Assembly (NCBI RefSeq): GCF_002982315.1
Contig: NZ_MWZD01000015.1
Coordinates: forward strand, 1-63,485
Direction: 5' to 3'
DNA length: 63,485 nt
Source: Leucobacter massiliensis
GTDB taxonomy: Bacteria > Actinomycetota > Actinomycetes > Actinomycetales > Microbacteriaceae
The notes beneath the pieces were generated by a model. That model had not been told where the DNA came from. It was given only the letters and a program-made list of their open reading frames with translations, and did no database searches. The position numbers and the translations under genes are program-made. The number at the start of each line of letters is the position of its first letter. Within the stretch, counting starts at the first letter, position 1. Shown here piece after piece: positions 7,815 to 16,139 of the stretch.

Positions 7815-9197
7815 ATGGCACTCGACAAGCCCTACAAGCAGGTACCCGGAACGATCATCTTCGACGCGGAGATGGCGCGGAAGGGCTACCACCTCAATCA
7901 ATTCTCGATGTCCCTCATGAAGCCCGAGAACCGCGAGCGCTACCTCGCCGACCGCGAGGCATACCTCGACGAGTGGCCGCTCACACCGGCGCAGCGCCAG
8001 GCGGTGCTCGACATGGACCTCAACGCCATGATGGCCGAGGGCGGCAACATCTACTTCCTCAGCAAGATCGGCGCGACCCACGGCCTGAGCTTCCAGCAGA
8101 TGGCCGGCTCGATGACCGGGATGTCCGAGGCAGCCTACCGCGACATGATGATCGCCGGCGGCCGCAGCCCGGAGGGGGTGCGCGCCAAGGACCTCGACGG
8201 CTGGGTGCCGCCGAAGCCCGGCGAGAAGTCCGAGGTGATGCGCGAGAACGCCCCCGCATGCTACACCTCGGCCCTCTTCACCTCGCACGTGCCCGCGATC
8301 GGCGCCGCGATGGATCTCGGCAAGACCGAGGAGCCCTACTGGAAGAAGGTGTTCGCGGGCTACGAGTGGACGCGCAAGTGGGCGAAGGAGCACACGCCCG
8401 ACGTCGTGATCCTCGTCTACAACGACCACGCGACCGCCTTCGACTCCTCGATCATCCCGACCTTCGTGCTCGGCACCGGCATCGAGTACCCCGTCGCGGA
8501 CGAGGGCTACGGCCCCCGTCCCGTGCCCGATGTGCAGGGCTATCCGGAGTTCGCCGCGCACCTCGCGCAGTCGATCATCCAGGACGACTTCGACCTGACG
8601 CTCGTGAACGAGATGGTGGTGGACCACGGCCTCACCGTGCCGCTCTCGCTCGTCTTCGGCGACGTGGAGGAGTGGCCCTGCAAGGTGATCCCGCTCGCCG
8701 TCAACGTGGTGCAGTACCCGGTGCCCTCGGGGCGCCGCTGCTACGAGCTGGGCAAGGCGCTGCGCCGCGCCCTCGACAAGTGGGACGGCCCGGAGCTGAA
8801 CGTGCAGATCTGGGGCACCGGCGGCATGAGCCACCAGCTGCAGGGTCCGCGGGCCGGCCTCATCAACCAGGAGTGGGACAACGCCTTCCTCGACCACCTC
8901 ATCAACGATCCGCTGGGCCTCACCGAGTGGCCGCACATGGAGTACGTCGACGAGGCGGGTTCCGAGGGCATCGAGCTGGTCGACTGGCTGATCGCCCGCG
9001 GCGCCATGGACGACCAGTTCGGCGGCGAGGCCCCCACGGTCGATCATCGCTTCTACCACGTCCCCGCGTCGAACACCGCGGTCGGCCACCTGGTCATCTC
9101 GAACCCGGTCGCCCCGCACCTCGCGAAGGCCGCGGCGGCCGAGCGCCCCGCAGACACCGAAACCGCAGCCCAGCCCCTTGAGGAGGTCCCCGTTTGA
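7815..9197 (+). CDS. ligAB: Protocatechuate 4,5-dioxygenase, fused alpha and beta subunits
   Basis: Extradiol dioxygenase that opens protocatechuate (or gallate) between C4 and C5. In Sphingobium LigA and LigB are separate. Here one 460-residue chain carries an N-terminal LigA-like helical domain (about 1-125, with LTPAQRQAVLDMDLNAMMAEGGNIYFL) and a C-terminal class III LigB domain. Iron-ligand-region His residues appear in FTSHVPAIGAA and ILVYNDHATAF. The catalytic-base His region appears in MVVDHGLTVPL, and WGTGGMSHQLQG is also present. Fused forms are known among gallate and some protocatechuate dioxygenases, so substrate preference is open. The ATG at 7815 has GAAGGAG ahead of it. The stop overlaps the ligC start. 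Confidence 0.9.
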   Translation: MALDKPYKQVPGTIIFDAEMARKGYHLNQFSMSLMKPENRERYLADREAYLDEWPLTPAQRQAVLDMDLNAMMAEGGNIYFLSKIGATHGLSFQQMAGSMTGMSEAAYRDMMIAGGRSPEGVRAKDLDGWVPPKPGEKSEVMRENAPACYTSALFTSHVPAIGAAMDLGKTEEPYWKKVFAGYEWTRKWAKEHTPDVVILVYNDHATAFDSSIIPTFVLGTGIEYPVADEGYGPRPVPDVQGYPEFAAHLAQSIIQDDFDLTLVNEMVVDHGLTVPLSLVFGDVEEWPCKVIPLAVNVVQYPVPSGRRCYELGKALRRALDKWDGPELNVQIWGTGGMSHQLQGPRAGLINQEWDNAFLDHLINDPLGLTEWPHMEYVDEAGSEGIELVDWLIARGAMDDQFGGEAPTVDHRFYHVPASNTAVGHLVISNPVAPHLAKAAAAERPADTETAAQPLEEVPV

Positions 9198-10147
9198 GTG
9201 ACAAGACCCGCATCGCCGTCGTCGGAGCCGCAGGCGCCTTCGGCATGAAGCACCTGGACGGTCTCGCCAACATCCCCGACGCCGAGGTGACGGTGGTGGC
9301 CGGCACCCGGCCCGAGCCGACGCAGGCGGTCGCCGAGAAGTACGGCGTGCCCAACGCGGTCGTCGGCTTCGAGGAGGTGCTGCGGCGCGACGACGTCGAT
9401 GCGGTCATCCTCGCGACACCCACGCAGCAGCACGCGGCCCAGACCCGGGCCGCTCTCGCCGCGGGCAAGCACGTGCAGGTGGAGATCCCGCTCGCCGACT
9501 CGCTCGCCGAGGCCCAGGAGACGCTCGCGGCCGCCGAGGCGTCGAGCCTCGTGTCGATGGTGGGCCACACGCGCCGCTTCAACCCCTCGCACCAGTTCGT
9601 CCACAACCGGATCCAGGCGGGCGAGTTCGCGGTGCAGCAGATGGACGTGCAGACATACTTCTTCCGCCGCACGAACACGAACGCGAAGGGCGAGCCGCGC
9701 TCGTGGACGGATCACCTGCTGTGGCATCACGCCGCCCACACGGTCGACCTGTTCGCCTACCAGGCGGGCAGGATCGTGCAGGCGAACGCCATCCAGGGGC
9801 CGATCCATCCGGAGCTGGGGATCGCGATGGACATGTCCATCCAGCTGAAGAGCGAGACGGGCGCGATCTGCACGCTGTCGTTGTCGTTCAACAACAACGG
9901 TCCCTTCGGCACCTTCTTCCGCTACATCGGCGACTCGGAGACCTACATCGCCAACTACGACGATCTGGTGACGGGCCGAGGCGATGAGATCGACGTGTCG
10001 CAGGTCGCGGTGAGCATGAACGGCATCGAGCTGCAGGATCGCGAGTTCGTCGCCGCGATCCGCGAGGGCCGCGAGCCGCTGACCTCGGTGCGCCGCGTGT
10101 TCGACTGCTACCGCGTGCTCGGAGAGCTCGAGGAGCAGCTGGCGTGA
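9194..10147 (+). CDS. ligC: 4-carboxy-2-hydroxymuconate-6-semialdehyde dehydrogenase
   Basis: Oxidises the hemiacetal of the dioxygenase product to 2-pyrone-4,6-dicarboxylate with NAD(P). The 317-residue Gfo/Idh/MocA-family protein has a Rossmann start RIAVVGAAGAFGMKHLDGL. The family motif AGKHVQVEIPL (the EKP-like position reads EIP, as in LigC) and the DHLLWHHAAHTVDLFAYQ active-site block follow. The TTG start at 9194 overlaps the ligAB stop (TTGA) and has a perfect AGGAGG nine bases ahead, which fixes the start. The stop overlaps the next gene in the same fashion. Confidence 0.92.
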   Translation: MSDKTRIAVVGAAGAFGMKHLDGLANIPDAEVTVVAGTRPEPTQAVAEKYGVPNAVVGFEEVLRRDDVDAVILATPTQQHAAQTRAALAAGKHVQVEIPLADSLAEAQETLAAAEASSLVSMVGHTRRFNPSHQFVHNRIQAGEFAVQQMDVQTYFFRRTNTNAKGEPRSWTDHLLWHHAAHTVDLFAYQAGRIVQANAIQGPIHPELGIAMDMSIQLKSETGAICTLSLSFNNNGPFGTFFRYIGDSETYIANYDDLVTGRGDEIDVSQVAVSMNGIELQDREFVAAIREGREPLTSVRRVFDCYRVLGELEEQLA

Positions 10148-11124
10148 TCCTGCCCCGCATCGGCCTCGGCTGCATGTCGCTGAGCCACGCCTACGGCGTG
10201 CCGCCCTCGGAGGAGGACGGCCTGGCGATGCTGCGCGCGGCGCTCGACGAGGGCGCCGGGATGCTCGACACCGCCACCCTCTACGGCGGCGGCCGCAACG
10301 AGGAGCTGGTGGGCCGGGCGATCGCGGGCCGCCGCGACGAGGTGGTGCTGGCGAGCAAGTGCGGCATGGCGATGGTCGACGGGGTGAAGACGATCGACGG
10401 CCGGCCCGAGACGCTGCGCGCGCAGCTGGACGCCTCGCTGCAGCGTCTCGGGGTCGAGCACATCGACCTGTACTATCTGCACCGCTGGGACAAGCGGGTG
10501 CCCATCGGCGAGAGCGTCGGCGCGCTCGCCGAGGCGCAGCGGGCGGGCAAGATCGGCGCGATCGGGCTTTCCGAGGTGTCGGTCGCGCGGCTGCGCGAGG
10601 CGCAGGCGGTGGCCCCGATCGACGCGGTGCAGAACGAGTACTCGCTGTGGAGCCGCAACCCCGAGCTCGGCATGCTGGAGGCGACGCGCGAGAGCGGTGT
10701 GGCGCTCGTGGCGTTCTCGCCGCTGGCCCGCGGCTTCCTGAGCGAGGGGATCGCGGATCCGGCCGAGCTGGCGGAGAAGGACATCCGCCGGGGGATGCCG
10801 CGCTTCCAGCCGGAGCACTGGCCGGCGAATGCGGCGCTGCTGCCCGCCTGGCGTGCGCTCGCCGCAGAGGCGGGATGCACGCCGGGGCAGCTGGCGCTCG
10901 CCTGGGTGCTCTCGCGCGGCGAGCACGTGGTGGCGATCCCCGGCACCACCTCGCTCGCGCACTTCCGCGAGAATCGCGCGGCCGCCGATCTGCTGATCGA
11001 CCCGGCGCTGCTGGCGCGGGCCGGGGAGCTGATCGACACGGCCACCGTCTCGGGCCCGCGCTACAACCCGGCCTCCGAGGCGGAGGTCGACGCGGAGTCC
11101 TTCGCCGCGGCGGGGGAGGTGTAG
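10144..11124 (+). CDS. Aldo/keto reductase in lig operon
   Basis: A 326-residue NADP-dependent aldo/keto reductase. The catalytic tetrad is visible: Asp in MLDTATLYGGG, Tyr in the same segment, Lys in VLASKCGM and His in LYYLHRWD. The C-terminal nucleotide-binding part contains VAIPGTTSLAHFREN. The GTG start overlaps the ligC stop (GTGA), so it is translationally coupled to the pathway. No aldo/keto reductase is needed in the textbook lig pathway. It may feed the pathway by reducing or oxidising an aromatic aldehyde or ketone side chain upstream of protocatechuate (inference). Confidence 0.88.
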   Translation: MILPRIGLGCMSLSHAYGVPPSEEDGLAMLRAALDEGAGMLDTATLYGGGRNEELVGRAIAGRRDEVVLASKCGMAMVDGVKTIDGRPETLRAQLDASLQRLGVEHIDLYYLHRWDKRVPIGESVGALAEAQRAGKIGAIGLSEVSVARLREAQAVAPIDAVQNEYSLWSRNPELGMLEATRESGVALVAFSPLARGFLSEGIADPAELAEKDIRRGMPRFQPEHWPANAALLPAWRALAAEAGCTPGQLALAWVLSRGEHVVAIPGTTSLAHFRENRAAADLLIDPALLARAGELIDTATVSGPRYNPASEAEVDAESFAAAGEV

Positions 11125-11126
11125 GC

Positions 11127-11828
11127 GTGCGCGCGATCTCGTCGATGGCGACCCGCCAGGTGCTCGCGGATCTGGCGGAGGCGGCTGAGGCCGCCGGCCT
11201 GCCCCGGCTCGGCATCGAGTCGGTGGGCGGCGTGGACGCCGCGCGCCGGGTCGCGGATGGCGAGGCATTCGATCTGGTGTTCCTGGCGCGCGGCGCACTG
11301 GAGAAGCTGCGCGCCGGAGCGCACGTGGGCGCGGTGACGCCGCTCATGCGATCGCAGACGGCGGTCGCGGTGCCCTCGCGCGACGACGCCCCGGCGGTGT
11401 ACGAGGCTGGCTCGGTGGCCTTCGCCGATGCGGCGGCGCTGCGCGAGGCGCTGCGCGGTGCGGACCGCATCGGCTATTCGACCGGGCCGAGCGGGGTCGC
11501 GCTCGTCGAGATGATCGAGCGCTGGGGCCTCGCCGCGGAGCTGGGCGAGCGCCTGGTGCAGGCGCGTCCGGGGATCCCGGTGGCCCGCTCCCTCGCGGAG
11601 GGGGAGGTGGATCTCGGCTTCCAGCAGCTGAGCGAGCTGGTCGGCCAGCCCGGGGTGCGCATTCTCGGCGTGCTGCCGCAGGACTGCGCCATCGACACGG
11701 TCTTCTCGGGCGCCGTGGCGGAGACGGCCGAGGATCCCGAGGCCGCTGCCGAGGTCCTGCGCTTCTTCGCATCGGACCGCGCGGCCCCCCTCATCGCCGC
11801 CCGCTCCTTCGGCCCAGCGGGCTCCTGA
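11127..11828 (+). CDS. ModA-like binding-fold protein without signal peptide
   Basis: A 233-residue protein resembling the type 2 periplasmic-binding fold of molybdate-binding ModA-like proteins. It shows GAVTPLMRSQTAVAVPS at the first hinge, RIGYSTGPSGVALVEMIERWGL, and a C-terminal ...AAEVLRFFASDRAAPLI segment. There is no signal peptide, lipobox or DNA-binding domain, so it should be cytosolic. It starts (GTG) two bases after the aldo/keto reductase and ends the lig operon. Similar genes seem to accompany some aromatic-cleavage operons, but no role is established to my knowledge. It could be a ligand sensor, or an enzyme standing in for the missing LigU; the latter is speculative. Confidence 0.6.
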   Translation: MRAISSMATRQVLADLAEAAEAAGLPRLGIESVGGVDAARRVADGEAFDLVFLARGALEKLRAGAHVGAVTPLMRSQTAVAVPSRDDAPAVYEAGSVAFADAAALREALRGADRIGYSTGPSGVALVEMIERWGLAAELGERLVQARPGIPVARSLAEGEVDLGFQQLSELVGQPGVRILGVLPQDCAIDTVFSGAVAETAEDPEAAAEVLRFFASDRAAPLIAARSFGPAGS

Positions 11829-11980
11829 GCCGCCCGCACCTTCGGCCCGCGGCTGCCACTCGCCGCCGGCCCCTTCCCGGGCGGGCTGCCGCTGACAGGA
11901 CCGCGCGCGCCACAGCGGGCGCGCACGGTAGCTCGTTTCCTCGCACCGGTCAAGAGCCCCTCGCTGGGCCGCGGCACCTC

Positions 11981-12009
11981 TCGACAGAAGCGCGGAGCGG
12001 ACGTATATT
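11981..12009 (+). promoter_or_regulatory. gadB promoter
   Basis: TCGACA (11981-11986), a 17-bp spacer and TATATT (12004-12009) form a strong sigma-70-type promoter 46 bases before gadB. An AT-rich imperfect repeat, AGAATTA and TTAATTTCT, follows at 12012-12031 and could be an operator. The rest of 11829-12055 holds nothing recognisable. Confidence 0.7.
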
Positions 12010-12055
12010 CAGAATTAGTTCTTAATTTCTCGGAATCGCCGCAACGGAGGGCACC

Positions 12056-13462
12056 ATGGTCACGAATACGCGCCGCGCACAACGTCACGCAAGCGAGCCG
12101 GACACGGTCGAGCTCAACCCGATCTTCGCCAGGCCGGGCGAGGCCACCGCGGTGCCGAAGTTCCGCTTCCCCGACGACGAGTCGCTCCAGCAGACCGCAT
12201 ACCAGATCGTCCACGATGAGGCGATGCTCGACGGCAACGCCCGGCTCAACCTCGCCACCTTCGTCGGTACCTGGATGGACGAGTACGCGGGCCGCCTCGC
12301 CCTCGAAGCCGCCGACAAGAACATGATCGACAAGGACGAGTACCCGCAGACCGCCGCGATCGAGACGCGCTGCTGGACCATGCTCGCCGACCTCTGGCAC
12401 GCGCCCGACCCGGAGCACACGATCGGCACCTCGACCATCGGCTCCTCCGAGGCGGCCATGCTCGGCGGGCTCGCGCTGAAGCGCCGCTGGCAGCAGCGCC
12501 GCCGCGCCGCCGGGCAGTCCACGGAGCGCCCCAATCTCGTGATGTCGAGCGCCGTGCAGGTGTGCTGGGAGAAGTTCTGCAACTACTTCGAGGTCGAGGC
12601 GCGGTACGTGCCCATCTCCGAGGAGCACAAGGTGCTCGACGGGCACGACCTCGAGTCGTACGTCGACGAGAACACCATCGGCGTCGTCGCGATCCTCGGC
12701 GTCACCTACACCGGCATGTACGAGCCGGTGGCGCAGATCGCGCAGGCCCTCGACCGGATCCAGGAGTCCACCGGGCTCGACGTGCCGATCCACGTGGACG
12801 GCGCCTCCGGGGCCATGATCGCGCCGTTCATCCAGCCCGATCTGGAGTGGGACTTCCGGGTGAAGCGGGTCGCCTCCATCAACACCTCCGGCCACAAGTA
12901 CGGCCTCGTGTATCCCGGCCTCGGCTGGGTCGTGTGGCGGGACCTCGACGCCCTCCCCGAGGACCTCATCTTCCGGGTCTCGTACCTCGGCGGCGATATG
13001 CCGACCTTCGCGCTGAACTTCTCGCGCCCGGGGGCGCAGGTGCTCCTGCAGTACTACGTCTTCCTGCGGCTCGGCCGCGCCGGCTTCGAGGCGGTGCAGG
13101 GCACCTCCCGCGACGTGGCCCTCTACCTGTCCGGGGAGATCGCGAAGATGCCGGCCTTCGAGCTGTGGAACGACGGATCCGACATCCCGGTCTTCGCCTG
13201 GCGGCTGCGCGCGGGGCACTCCGAGAACTGGAACCTCTACCACCTCTCGGATCGGCTGCGCACCAAGGGCTGGCTCGTGCCCGCCTACCCCATGCCGGAC
13301 GATCTCGCCGATCTCACGGTGCAGCGGATCGTGGTGCGCAATGGCTTCAGCCACGACCTGGCCTCGGCGTTCCTCGCGGATCTCGCCGAGGAGGTCGACT
13401 ACCTCGACTCGCTGTCGGGGCCCATGCCGATGCCGAAGCGCGGCAGCGGCTTCCACCACTGA
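12056..13462 (+). CDS. gadB: Glutamate decarboxylase
   Basis: PLP enzyme converting glutamate to GABA and CO2 with consumption of a proton, the core of glutamate-dependent acid resistance. It has 468 residues, the normal GadB length. Visible are TSTIGSSEAAMLGGLALKRRW (cofactor phosphate region), HVDGASGAMIAPF with the PLP-nitrogen Asp, and the Schiff-base Lys281 in NTSGHKYGLVYPG. The late GFSHDLA segment and the C-terminal ...KRGSGFHH tail, which in E. coli closes the active site at neutral pH, are both present. Start supported by GGAGGG. A permease follows 33 bp downstream, giving a gadBC-like pair. Confidence 0.95.
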   Translation: MVTNTRRAQRHASEPDTVELNPIFARPGEATAVPKFRFPDDESLQQTAYQIVHDEAMLDGNARLNLATFVGTWMDEYAGRLALEAADKNMIDKDEYPQTAAIETRCWTMLADLWHAPDPEHTIGTSTIGSSEAAMLGGLALKRRWQQRRRAAGQSTERPNLVMSSAVQVCWEKFCNYFEVEARYVPISEEHKVLDGHDLESYVDENTIGVVAILGVTYTGMYEPVAQIAQALDRIQESTGLDVPIHVDGASGAMIAPFIQPDLEWDFRVKRVASINTSGHKYGLVYPGLGWVVWRDLDALPEDLIFRVSYLGGDMPTFALNFSRPGAQVLLQYYVFLRLGRAGFEAVQGTSRDVALYLSGEIAKMPAFELWNDGSDIPVFAWRLRAGHSENWNLYHLSDRLRTKGWLVPAYPMPDDLADLTVQRIVVRNGFSHDLASAFLADLAEEVDYLDSLSGPMPMPKRGSGFHH

Positions 13463-13495
13463 GCACGGACCAACAACACGCAGGGGGGCGGGACA

Positions 13496-15238
13496 ATGGC
13501 AATGCAAGGCACACCGTCGGAAGGGGCCCCGGCGCCGCGCACCGGGGGGACCGGTCGCAGGGGAGACGCCGGCGGAACGCGGAACGGCGGCGGAACGAGA
13601 AGATTCCTCCGAGCAGACGGCACGCACGCGCCGTCGCCCGAGCACGTGGCACCGCATCCCTACGGGGATCCCGGGAACCGCAATCCACCCGAGCACACCG
13701 GCCCGGCCATCGGGGCGCCGGCCGCCAGTGCCAGGGTCGCCATGTCGGTCGCGCAGCTGGCGATGCTCACGGTCGTCGTCGTCGCCTCGCTGCGCTCGCT
13801 GCCCGCGATGGCGCTCTACGGCCTCGGGGCGGTGACGCTCTTCATCGTGCCGGCGATCCTCTTCCTGATCCCGACCGCGCTCGTGGCCGCCGAGCTGGCG
13901 ACCGGGTGGAAGGGCGGCATCTTCACCTGGGTGCGGGAGGCCTTCGGCGCGCGAGCCGGTTTCGTGGCGATCTGGCTGCAGTGGATCCAGAACGTCGTCT
14001 GGTATCCCACGCAGATCGCCTTCATCGCGGCCAGCCTGTCGTTCGTGATCGGCGATCAGGGGCTCGCGCAGAACGGCGTCTACACGGCGGTCGTGATCCT
14101 CGTCCTGTACTGGGGATCGACGCTCATCACGCTCGCCGGAGGCAACCTGTTCGCGAAGGTCGGCTCGTGGAGCGGCATCTTCGGCACGCTCCTGCCGGCG
14201 GCGCTGCTCATCGTGCTGGGCGCGATCTGGCTCGGCACCGGCGAGCGCTCGGAGACGCCGCTCGAAGCCTCCGCCGTGATCCCGCCGTGGACGGGCATCG
14301 CCTCGATCGTGCTGATCGTGTCGAATGTGCTCGCCTACGCGGGCATGGAGGTGAACGCCGTGCACGCGAACGATCTGAAGAACCCGGGGCGGGGATTCCC
14401 GCGCTCCATCGTGATGGCGACCGTGCTGATCCTCGCGGTCTTCATCCTGCCGACGCTCGCCATCGCCGTCGCGGTGCCGAAGGACAAGCTGGGGCTCACG
14501 ACCGGGATCAACCTCGCGTTCCAGGAGTTCTTCGAGCACTGGGGCGTGGGGTGGGGCACCCCGGTGATCTCGCTGCTCATCGCCCTCGGCGCCTTCGCCT
14601 CGGTGGTGACGTGGATCGCCGGCCCCTCGCGCGGCCTCCTCGCCGCCGCACGCACCGGGCTGCTGCCGCCGGTGCTGCAGCGCCGCAACAAGGCGGGCGT
14701 GCAGGTCGGGATCCTGGCGGTGCAGGGCGTGATCGTGACCCTGCTGGCGCTGCTGTTCGTGCTGCTGCCGAACGGCAACACCGCCTTCATCGCGCTCGTC
14801 GACATGGCTGCGGCGCTCTACCTCATCATGTACATGATGATGTTCGCGGCGGCGATCCGGCTGCGCAAGACCCAGCCGAAGGTGGTGCGCACATACCGCA
14901 CGCCCGCGATGGCCTTCGTCGCCGGGCTCGGCTTCGTGGCCTGCGCGGTGGCGTTCGTGCTCGCCTTCGTGCGCCCGTCCGGGTTCACCGGGCTGTCGGA
15001 GGGGGCGTACCCGCTCGTCGTGCTGGCGGTGGTGGTCGTGCTGGGAGCTCCGCCGCTGCTGTTCTACGCCCTGCGCCGGCCCCAGTGGGATCGCCGCTCC
15101 CCGGAGGAGCAGGCGACCGCCGAGACCGTGCTCGTCAACCCGCCGCAGGAGCCGCCGGTCAGCGGTTCCGGCCGCTCGGCGACGCCCTCACCGGGGTCGA
15201 CGCCGGCCGCCCCCGACCCCGGGGCGCCCGCGGCTTAG
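13496..15238 (+). CDS. gadC: APC family amino acid permease, probable glutamate/GABA antiporter
   Basis: A 580-residue inner-membrane transporter with about twelve hydrophobic segments between residues 80 and 525. Motifs characteristic of GadC-type APC proteins are visible: GWKGGIFTWVREAFGARAGF, IVLIVSNVLAYAGMEVNAVHANDLKNPGRGFPRS and WIAGPSRGLLAAARTGLLPP. Unusually, about 80 hydrophilic residues precede the first segment and a Pro-rich tail of about 45 follows the last. If the N-terminal extension is not translated, the ATG at 13742 (MSVAQLAML) would be the start. Adjacent to gadB, so exchange of glutamate for GABA is the likely job (inference). Confidence 0.88.
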   Translation: MAMQGTPSEGAPAPRTGGTGRRGDAGGTRNGGGTRRFLRADGTHAPSPEHVAPHPYGDPGNRNPPEHTGPAIGAPAASARVAMSVAQLAMLTVVVVASLRSLPAMALYGLGAVTLFIVPAILFLIPTALVAAELATGWKGGIFTWVREAFGARAGFVAIWLQWIQNVVWYPTQIAFIAASLSFVIGDQGLAQNGVYTAVVILVLYWGSTLITLAGGNLFAKVGSWSGIFGTLLPAALLIVLGAIWLGTGERSETPLEASAVIPPWTGIASIVLIVSNVLAYAGMEVNAVHANDLKNPGRGFPRSIVMATVLILAVFILPTLAIAVAVPKDKLGLTTGINLAFQEFFEHWGVGWGTPVISLLIALGAFASVVTWIAGPSRGLLAAARTGLLPPVLQRRNKAGVQVGILAVQGVIVTLLALLFVLLPNGNTAFIALVDMAAALYLIMYMMMFAAAIRLRKTQPKVVRTYRTPAMAFVAGLGFVACAVAFVLAFVRPSGFTGLSEGAYPLVVLAVVVVLGAPPLLFYALRRPQWDRRSPEEQATAETVLVNPPQEPPVSGSGRSATPSPGSTPAAPDPGAPAA

Positions 15239-15279
15239 GCGACGTAGCGGGGAGGGCGCGCCGGAGGGTGCCAGGGGCA

Positions 15280-16137
15280 TCAGCCGGCGCGCTTCTCCGC
15301 GGAGATGGGGTCCGGGCCCGGGGAGCCCGCGTTCGCGCCGCGGGGCCGCGTGGCACGGAACCAGCCCGCGAAGAGCAGCACGATCAGGATGACGTCGACG
15401 GCGTCTCCGCCGTAGTACATGAGCTCCGCGCCGACGCGCCCGTCCGCCGGCTCCACGCCGGCGGGCGGATGCGCCCAGAGCCACTTGGCGAGGATGGAGT
15501 GGGCGGCGATGAAGACGATCAGCACGCCCGCCCGCAGGCGGAAGGAGGCGCGGTGCGGATCGGGATCCACCCCCACCAGCGAGGCCGTGAAGAGGTATCC
15601 CGCGAGCAGCAGGTGCAGGTGCACGAGCGCGAAGACCGCGGCGGACCGGTGCATCGCCCCGTACAGTTCCGTGGCGTAGAGCAGCCAGAGACCGCCCGCG
15701 TTGAGCGCGCCCGCCACGACGGGATGGGTCAGCCACCGCACCACGGGGTGCCGCAGCACCCGGCTGAGCGCGCGCGCCCGTGGTTGCGGCAGCGCGCGCA
15801 GCGCCAGCGCGATCGGGGAGCCCAGCACGAGCAGCAGCGGGGCGAGCATTCCGAGCAGCAGGTGACCGGCCATGTGCGCCGTGAAGCTCTCACGCGCCGC
15901 CGCTGCGACCGGGCCGAGCACGCCGAGCCCGGCGCAGAACAGCCCGGCGGCCCAGGCGGCCGTGCGCCGCCGCGGCCAGGGGCTGCGATGCCGGGATGCC
16001 CACAGCGCTGCGGCGTAGGCGGTCGCGGCGAGGAGCAGCGCGGTGAGCGCGAGGGCGTCGACGACCGCCCAGTCGAGCGCGCCGGAGCCGTGCGCGCCGT
16101 GGTGGTCGTGCGCGCCGTGACCTCCGTGACCTTCCAT
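15280..16137 (-). CDS. CtaG-family cytochrome c oxidase assembly-like membrane protein
   Basis: A 285-residue multi-spanning protein of the caa3_CtaG family. A short His-rich N-terminus (MEGHGGHGAHDHHGAHG) may bind copper. Hydrophobic segments follow with FTAHMAGHLLLGMLAPLLLVLGSPIALALRALP, HLHLLLAGYLFTASLVGVDP and AHSILAKWLW, where conserved His residues recur. The family is linked to copper delivery to oxidases. Two bases separate it from the upstream DUF2243 gene, with which it is probably co-translated; the pair is recurrent in actinobacteria (recollection). The ATG at 16137 was chosen because only low-complexity shadow sequence lies before it. Confidence 0.85.
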   Translation of the reverse strand: MEGHGGHGAHDHHGAHGSGALDWAVVDALALTALLLAATAYAAALWASRHRSPWPRRRTAAWAAGLFCAGLGVLGPVAAAARESFTAHMAGHLLLGMLAPLLLVLGSPIALALRALPQPRARALSRVLRHPVVRWLTHPVVAGALNAGGLWLLYATELYGAMHRSAAVFALVHLHLLLAGYLFTASLVGVDPDPHRASFRLRAGVLIVFIAAHSILAKWLWAHPPAGVEPADGRVGAELMYYGGDAVDVILIVLLFAGWFRATRPRGANAGSPGPDPISAEKRAG

Positions 16138-16139
16138 CC

